From NCBI GenBank assembly GCA_038087015.1, contig JASBNA010000083.1, forward strand, positions 62,001 through 126,000: a stretch of 64,000 bases of DNA. The letters run 5' to 3'. Of this stretch, positions 57,723-64,000 are shown one piece after another (position 1 is the first letter of the stretch; the number at the start of each line of letters is the position of its first letter). The notes under the pieces are model-generated. The model did not search any database. It saw only the letters and a program-made list of their open reading frames with translations, and was not told where the DNA came from. The translations under genes were made by a program, and so were the position numbers. This DNA comes from Cerrena zonata (taxonomy: Eukaryota > Basidiomycota > Agaricomycetes > Polyporales > Cerrenaceae).

Positions 57723-58714
57723 ATGACCGCAATAATACCTCCCAGCGGCGGCCAATATCTTGTCTCCAGAGACGGGACCAAAATATGGGCTGACGTCGCA
57801 GGGAACCCAACGAAGCCAGCAGTCGTGTTCATTCATGGTCTATCGTGCACAGCTCTAGCCTTCGACAGCCAATTCTCTGATCCCAACCTTCTCAATAATT
57901 TATATATGGTCCGGTATGAAATGCGAGGACATGGAAGGAGCGACCACCCGCAAGACTTTGAATCCTATGCTTCAATCAAATTCGCGGAAGACTTTATGAT
58001 CGTCTTATCAGTTTTTGGGTTAAAGAGGCCTTTCGTTTGCGGGTGGTACGCATCTAATTCTCATTATACGATCCAAACATGTCTTGTTGATTGTCTCAAC
58101 CCAATAGGAGCATGGGCGGTAGATAAAATTTTCAACGTTTTTCTAGCCCAACCACTAACTGCTGTTGTACCGCAGCCCTGGTTCCTGTGGACGTCGTCGA
58201 GGCTTATGGTGCAAATTTGATCAGCGGTGTCTTACTTCCTGGTGGACCCATGATCACCCGGTCTCTTCATCACGACTATATTCATGATTATATGAAAGAA
58301 AACCTTCCACGTTTTCAACAGTCCTCCGCTGAGATCCAATCTCAAGCAGCAATCGATTTCGCAGAATCCTGCGTAGCAGATCCCAAATCCTTACCGTTCG
58401 AAACAAAGATGAAATGGGTTGGCGGATATGCGATGCAGTCTCCATTAGTACGGAGAAACGTTATCAGTCGAACTCAGAAGACTGAGCGATGGGAGAAGGA
58501 GATCCAGAACGTTCCTGTCCAAATAATTCAAGGGGAGGTCGACAACCACTCCGTTACCGATAAAATGATTCCTATTGCTCGGAAGTATTTCCTAAAGCTG
58601 GAACTACATATCCTGAAGGGCTGTGGTCATGCGCCGTGTTTTGAGCGTGCCGAGGAGACCAATAGGCTTATGCTTGAATTCGTTCAGAGACATTCAGATC
58701 ATATACAGGATTGA
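57723..58714 (+). CDS. Alpha/beta hydrolase, tandem copy 1 (290 aa)
   Basis: Three exons: 57723-58045, a micro-exon of 11 bases at 58108-58118, and 58176-58714, giving 290 residues. Motifs: AVVFIHGLSCTALAFDSQFS (HG oxyanion region), VRYEMRGHGRSDHPQDFESY, then the nucleophile elbow CGWSMGALVPVDVVEAYGA. The Ser codon and the flanking Gly codons of GWSMG lie on the micro-exon. Later come the probable acid region near VQIIQGEVDNHSVTDKMIPI and the catalytic His in LKGCGHAPCFERAEETNRL. This is the family of esterases, lipases and epoxide hydrolase-like enzymes; the substrate is unknown. No signal peptide. A close relative follows 169 bases downstream in the same direction. Confidence 0.85.
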
Positions 58715-58883
58715 GTATCCGGTGAGCCGGTAACTGTCTTGATTTATTCTGTGTTTCCATCTCACACAAACCTTCTCCACCTGTTTCAGACGGCAGATGG
58801 TTCACTTCAATTGGATCCCTCTCGTGTAGTATAAATTGTACAGTAGCCCCAATCTACTCATTGCATCTCGCACCCATTGCTCG

Positions 58884-59877
58884 ATGGCCAGCATATTTCC
58901 CTCGGACAACGGCCAACTACTCATCTCAAAGGATGGGACTAAAATATGGGCAGAGGCCGCTGGAGATCCAGCAAATCCGCCTGTCGTCTTCATCCACGGC
59001 GTGGCGTGTACGGCTCTGGTGTTCGACAATCAATTTTCCGACAGCAACCTTCTCGATAATATCTATATGATTCGTTATGAAATGAGAGGTCATGGAAGAA
59101 GTGGCCACCCATTGGACTTCGATTCGTATGCTTCACTTCGTTTTGCGGAAGACTTTATGGCTGTTTACAATGCCTTTCAATTGAAGAAACCGTTCATTTG
59201 TGGTTGGTATGTACTTTACGCTTACTACAAGTGACCGACCGAATTATTGACCATCATTTGATCCGTATAGGAGCATGGGTAGTAAGTATATACATCCATT
59301 GTGTATTATACAACAGTCTCTTACATTTGCTCATTTAGGTTTCGTTCCCGTTGACGTCATAGAAGCATACGGCGCAGGGATTTTAGGTGGCATAATACTA
59401 CCCGGAGGACCAGCTATAACTCGATCCCTGCATACCGAATATATGGGCGATTTTCTGAAGAACAATGTACCCCGTTTCTTGTCATCTTCTGCAGACATAC
59501 AGGGTGAAGCCGCTGTGGAGTTCATCGAATCATGCGTCCGCAATCCAGAAGCGATGTCTTTCGAAACCAAGATGAAATGGATCGGGGGATATGTGATCCA
59601 ATCCGCCACGGTTAGGACGCATCTCATTACTAGGGAGCAAAGCAGTCAACGATGGGAGAAAGAAATCCAGAATGTACCAGTCCTTCTCATTCAAGGGGAT
59701 TCGGATCGGCATGTGGTCGTTGACAAGATCATTCCTATGGCCCAGAAGTACTACGCGAGATTAGAGTTGCATGTCCTGAAAGGCTGTGGTCATACACCAT
59801 GCTTTGAACGAGCGGAGGAAACGAATAGATTGTTGTTGGACTTTGTGCAGAGACATGCGGTGAAAGTTGGAGCTTGA
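58884..59877 (+). CDS. Alpha/beta hydrolase, tandem copy 2 (289 aa)
   Basis: Three exons: 58884-59206 (323 bases, same as copy 1), an 8-base micro-exon at 59271-59278, and 59339-59877 (539 bases, same as copy 1). Motifs: VVFIHGVACTALVFDNQFSD, IRYEMRGHGRSGHPLDFDSY, CGWSMGFVPVDVIEAYGAG, VLLIQGDSDRHVVVDKIIPM and LKGCGHTPCFERAEETNRLL. The micro-exon GAGCATGG supplies the nucleophile serine. The two copies clearly arose by tandem duplication and have since diverged in many residues, so both may be functional with different substrates. The three-base difference in micro-exon length is absorbed as one residue. Confidence 0.85.
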
Positions 59878-60068
59878 CCTCGTCTCTTCGATGATGTAGC
59901 ATAGACTGTAGACAAAGTTTCTGCAAGAATGGCTTTTATCTCAGATACTTGAATATGTACTTAGAATTCGTGTAGAACTCGAGCATCTTTGATAGAGCCA
60001 ACAAATTGATGATATAGGTATGTGCGTGATATCTACCGCCTATATGGTACATAGGAAGGCACGTTCGA

Positions 60069-61318
60069 TCACACCCCGTATAAGACACTTCTCTCAAGAA
60101 GACGGTCAATGGCGATCTCCTGCTCATAGTCCACTATACTACGTGGAAGGAAATCCCACCAGTCACTATCATCCTTCACCGTCCTCAGATTCATGGCTTT
60201 TACATACTCCCAATACTCCGGATAGAATCCTCCTGTTTCCCAATCAATAATACCAACGGTGATCTTCTCGTGACCATCTTCAACGCGAACGTCAACAATG
60301 ACATTGTTTGGGTGAAAGTCGCCGTGTGTGAGGACTATGCGATGGTCGGAGCGTAGCATCGACAATACCCAAGACCGATACCGAGGAGAAGTGTGTTTCA
60401 TCGACTGTTCGTCGGTGCCAATGAACTCATTGAAGTCTGCTTCATTCCGAATGGGAGACTTGCTCTCGCGTAATGTCCGGCGCATGTCTTTACAAACTGG
60501 ATGAGGGGACAACGAACCCAAGAATCCAGTATTTGACATATCCGCTCGGCAGGTATCAGTCCATGGTACACTCCGCAGTGTGATAAACATGTCATTGAGA
60601 GACGATTGAACTGCGAGCTTTTGCGATACTGTCATCGTCGGCCAAATAGATTTGAGAGTGTTACCAGGAAGGCGGGTCATGAACAAACACGACACGGGTC
60701 CGATAGTGATATGCCCGTGGACTCTTGGTGCTGAGATAGTTGGCTCATGTGTGTGGAGAAACTGTAGCATATGGAGTTCGTCCAAACTGACATGATATCC
60801 TGTCTTGATAACGATGTCGTCACCCAGAGGAACAACAGCGGCAGTAATGTTCACGGCTAATGGCTTCTGAGTAGCGAACAGGTATAGAACAGCTTCACTG
60901 AGCTCGGAGGATGAATGTTCCTCTTCAAGCTGAAGTAGTTCCAGAACTCGCGGGGATACGGGGGATCCAATTGTAACATAGCCATTCTCGAATGGGCGTT
61001 GTGGGTGAAATGATAGGGGTGTTGAGTCATGGTTGCGAGGGCCCGATGGGACAGACTCGGGCACGGTGCGACGTGTTTCTGTGGCGCGCCTTTAGGGACA
61101 AAGTTGACATATCCGAAGAAGCACTTACCAATACGTGCATGGGCTCTCTTGACTCGATGATCGTCTGTTACATTAGGACGCTTTCTGGAATACTTGGTGT
61201 ACAACTCTTGCAAAGCCCCTTCCATGTCACCATCGGGATTGGCCTCAACAAGCTTTGTGATTCGTCGCAAAACATATTTGTTAAGAGATTCATAGCCAGT
61301 ACCTGTTGTCGATATCAT
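60069..61318 (-). CDS. APH-type phosphotransferase (aminoglycoside phosphotransferase-like kinase)
   Basis: Two exons (61129-61318 and 60069-61078) give 399 residues from ATG 61316-61318. The N-terminal lysine and nucleotide region lies near GDDIVIKTGYHVSLDELHML. The catalytic loop is IVLTHGDFHPNNVIVD (Brenner H-G-D-x-H-x-x-N), and the metal-binding IIDWETGGFYPEYWEYVKAM follows. This is the common fungal APH family, with kinase-like fold and unknown substrates; it includes choline/hydroxylysine-like kinases and resistance-type enzymes. A further exon at 61395-61522 joins in frame upstream (FVDLEVKVEENDTQAMRQRV, then VIVMCQ into ISRSM), with a GTAAGC donor and a preceding intron with a good GCTAAC branch site. 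The true start may therefore lie further right. Confidence 0.82.
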
Positions 61319-61522
61319 TGAGCGTGAAACTATCAAGGGTCGCGATCATGTCAAATAAACACATGTAAATAACGAAAATATGACTAAGGCTTACTCTGAC
61401 ACATCACTATGACGAAGTTCGAGTTGCTTGAAAGTCGCACCCTTTGCCTCATGGCCTGGGTATCGTTCTCTTCAACCTTCACCTCGAGATCCACAAAGAA
61501 GGGGACCGCATGTAGGTAAGTC

Positions 61523-64000
61523 CTAAAAAGTGTTAGCTCTTCATGTCGTTGATCTTATGTCCGTAGAAATAGGCTTGACATGTACATATAGGCTAGCGGT
61601 CACTCTCGTTCGTGATTGATGATGATGAACAGGGTCTACTCGATGAACTAGAGATTGAACACGGCTTCTGGATGAGTCGATTGTCGCACTGTTTCAATCA
61701 TCCAACTTGACTCCCTATGATATCAGAAATCATAGTAGGTATCGACTCGGCATGACTCCTCCGAGTCGACGTTCGTGGGTCTCAAGCGGTCCCAAGCCAG
61801 CCTATGCATTCTGGCGGTTGGCCGCAGTGAGTCTGCACCGTTAGCGAAATATTGTACTCTCATATTGTGATCATGTTTATCCACTTTGAGCATGTATACT
61901 TCACCACTAATGAATTAGACCCCACCAACTACTTGCTGTTTTTCCTGGCGGAACCGCTGAGTACGTACCTTTTTTACGCTAATACATACGCTTTTAGGAT
62001 AATCGTTGGCACCACATTTGGCCTCATGTGGCAAACGCCTATGAGACAATGGGAGCGGTTCCGGAAGCAGGCTGTTGCCACATATGGATGCCGCGACAAT
62101 TGACTCGTCCATTTGACGTTCTAGGCTCCGCTCTTCTATTGTCTCCGGTTCAGACTCATTTTAGGCATCACCTTAAAAGCTTCCCCCCCTTCCCCTGCTA
62201 CCTCTTGCGCCTCCTCCCCACCTGTTCTCTCCCTCCTCAACGTCTCTAACTCGTATGCCTTCTACTACCTGTCGTGAATTTGCTAGGTGTCATCCACTAA
62301 CGGTGTCGAGTTGTCATTCATGACATTATCTACTGCATACACATATCACCACCTTCTGCCACTCAAAGTCGCGACACGTATTCGAGTACGGATACTGGGA
62401 TTTTCACCATCTCACACTTGACCTGCAACTCGCGAGGGATACTATTCTCGGAGGTATGTCCACACTGATGTATACGATTCCCAGGCCTCGTGAACATGAG
62501 ATGGACTTGTATCTTCTAGTATGTGCCACTGTCTCTTCTGGCGACTGTCAAAACGTGAAAGAGCCCAGCACGAGCTACCAGTGGCAACTGCATGGTCATT
62601 CTTTGCGGCTGACCAGCACCTTCGATGACAACAATATCTTCGCCGTCGAGGCTTAAAGACGGTCCAAAGCACGTATGGATCCCTTTACATCTCTGCTGAT
62701 GTCTAGGCATAATAGTTTGCGGGAAGAGGAACGACTTACCTCAACTTCTTCGACTTCACTGATCACGCGCTCCGACTAGGGCAGGAGAACTTACATCTTG
62801 TTATAATGTATCCCACCCGACTTTTCTAACCTCTGGAACACAGCTCGAGAATTATAACTGTGGCGAAACTTTCTCGAACCTCAGACTGGTATCTGACCAC
62901 TTAATTCGTTCTCACATAGGAATTATGGATATCATTGGGGATGTCCGTCTCCTCATCATACCGCTACCTTAACTCAAATGGTTAATTACACCCCTCACGA
63001 AAAGCACTTATGCATTTAAATACTGCTAAGTGACTCTGGGTGTATGGATTAGTCCAGGTGCGTGGATTACAACGCCAAGAGGCCGCCAAACCTCGAACTA
63101 CGGCCACCATCATCATTCTACAAAACCTTGGAATATAGCATATATTGATCAGAAACAAAGGAAGGAAGGGCTCTATGGGTACTCAGAGTCATCTTGGGCT
63201 AATCTCAGTGGGCTTTTGCTATTTCTAACAGGTCGAATGACTAGAATTCTTACGAGAAGGGTCGAAATCAAAACAAACAATAAAACAGTTCCCTAGGACA
63301 CAAATGTTGTTCAATACTCTCATGATCACTCATCCTATCTGAAATAGTCTCAGTAAGCCTGTAACTAATACTTCTTTGCCCTCTGGGCGAGGTCGCAGAC
63401 ATCAAGGGGACTTTTCCTCCCAAGTCCCTCTGGCTCAGAGTAGGTCACGTGACCTATACGCGCGACGTGCAAGCGCCCATAGCTCAGGTAGTGGCACAAG
63501 ACTCGGACGTGTTTGGGGGTATCTACGATTGCATAAATGAATCAGTAGAGTACATTCTAGATACTACACGGTCATTGGCTAGCGATACAATGCTGGGAAG
63601 CACACCGACACCCCGGGTGGCTGTGTGGGCCGTTAGCGGACGAGCTCGACGAGGGGTGTACATTGCGCGACGAGAGCTGTCGTGCAGTGGGTGGTGTGTG
63701 TGATGCGCGATGGGGGGAAAGGGGATGTTGAGGAATCTGTAATGGTGGTCCATGACCAGATGAACAATCAAGATTGGTACTGCAAGTCGTAACACGTACG
63801 TTAGGGACAGGATATGAAGGCCCCATCCCCCAAACGGCATCAAGGATTCCTTGAGAATCATTTCCATTTCCAAAAGGCCTTCGAACGCTCTAAAGAAAAG
63901 AATAGTAATGGTAATGGGCCCACAAGACAAACACCCGTAACAAAGTAACCTACTCGATGGCCCTTGGTTAGGATCATTGAGTAGTTTGTTAAGTCGTTCT
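61523..64000. other. Right-edge region without supported gene
   Basis: Only short frames without recognisable content. Minus-strand frames near 63523-63930 with Pro/Ser/His-rich translation could be the end of a gene entering from the right, but I cannot support it. Confidence 0.35.

Noticed and set aside
63449..63930. Overlapping plus and minus frames near the right edge
   Set aside because: Low-complexity Pro/Ser/His translation, no domain, and no splice context inside the window.

Overview
This window is nuclear DNA of a filamentous basidiomycete, most likely an Agaricomycete. Genes sit on both strands and are cut by many short GT-AG introns of about 50-60 bases. Several families are typical of mushrooms: a seven-helix DUF6534 protein, leucine-rich F-box-like proteins with an N-terminal coiled coil, a small cysteine-rich secreted glycopeptide-like protein, and a sorbosone-dehydrogenase-like secreted protein. 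All exon models were made by hand from reading frames, splice signals and remembered family patterns. No alignment was run.

Layout. 1-7.1 kb: a partial gene with a DUF5745-like N-terminus, a Pex24/Pex28-32-type peroxin with a dysferlin-like domain, and a kinesin-7-type motor with one apparent frameshift. 7.8-11.4 kb: arm 1 of a large inverted repeat carrying F-box-like copy 1. 12.8-28 kb: conserved genes (DUF6534 protein, YEATS2-like chromatin reader, Nop12, FEN1, sorbosone dehydrogenase-like protein, membrane protein, NAPE-PLD-like phospholipase). 28.3-33.5 kb: F-box-like copy 2 between two direct copies of a 1.1-kb element. Copy 2 plus its right-hand element form arm 2 of the inverted repeat. 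35-44 kb: sparse; a BRI3-like protein, a weak hypothetical gene, a methionine-rich secreted peptide with 12-residue tandem repeats, and the secreted glycopeptide-like protein. 44.8-47.8 kb: an Nha1-type cation/proton antiporter. 51.5-61.3 kb: a group that may act together (two convergent SDR reductases, a 14-helix MFS transporter, two tandem alpha/beta hydrolases, an APH-type kinase), resembling a detoxification or small-molecule cluster but with no core synthase in view. 61.5-64 kb: nothing I can support.

How the genes relate. Left of 28 kb most are housekeeping genes for chromosome or nuclear biology (kinesin, YEATS protein, Nop12, FEN1), peroxisome form and lipid turnover. Right of 28 kb is accessory: repeats, duplicated gene pairs, secreted peptides and transport or metabolism genes. 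The most unusual items are the repeat peptide at 40.3-40.7 kb, the three-copy spliced-looking element, the F-box pair with a compensating double frameshift, and 8- and 11-base micro-exons carrying the catalytic serine of the hydrolases.
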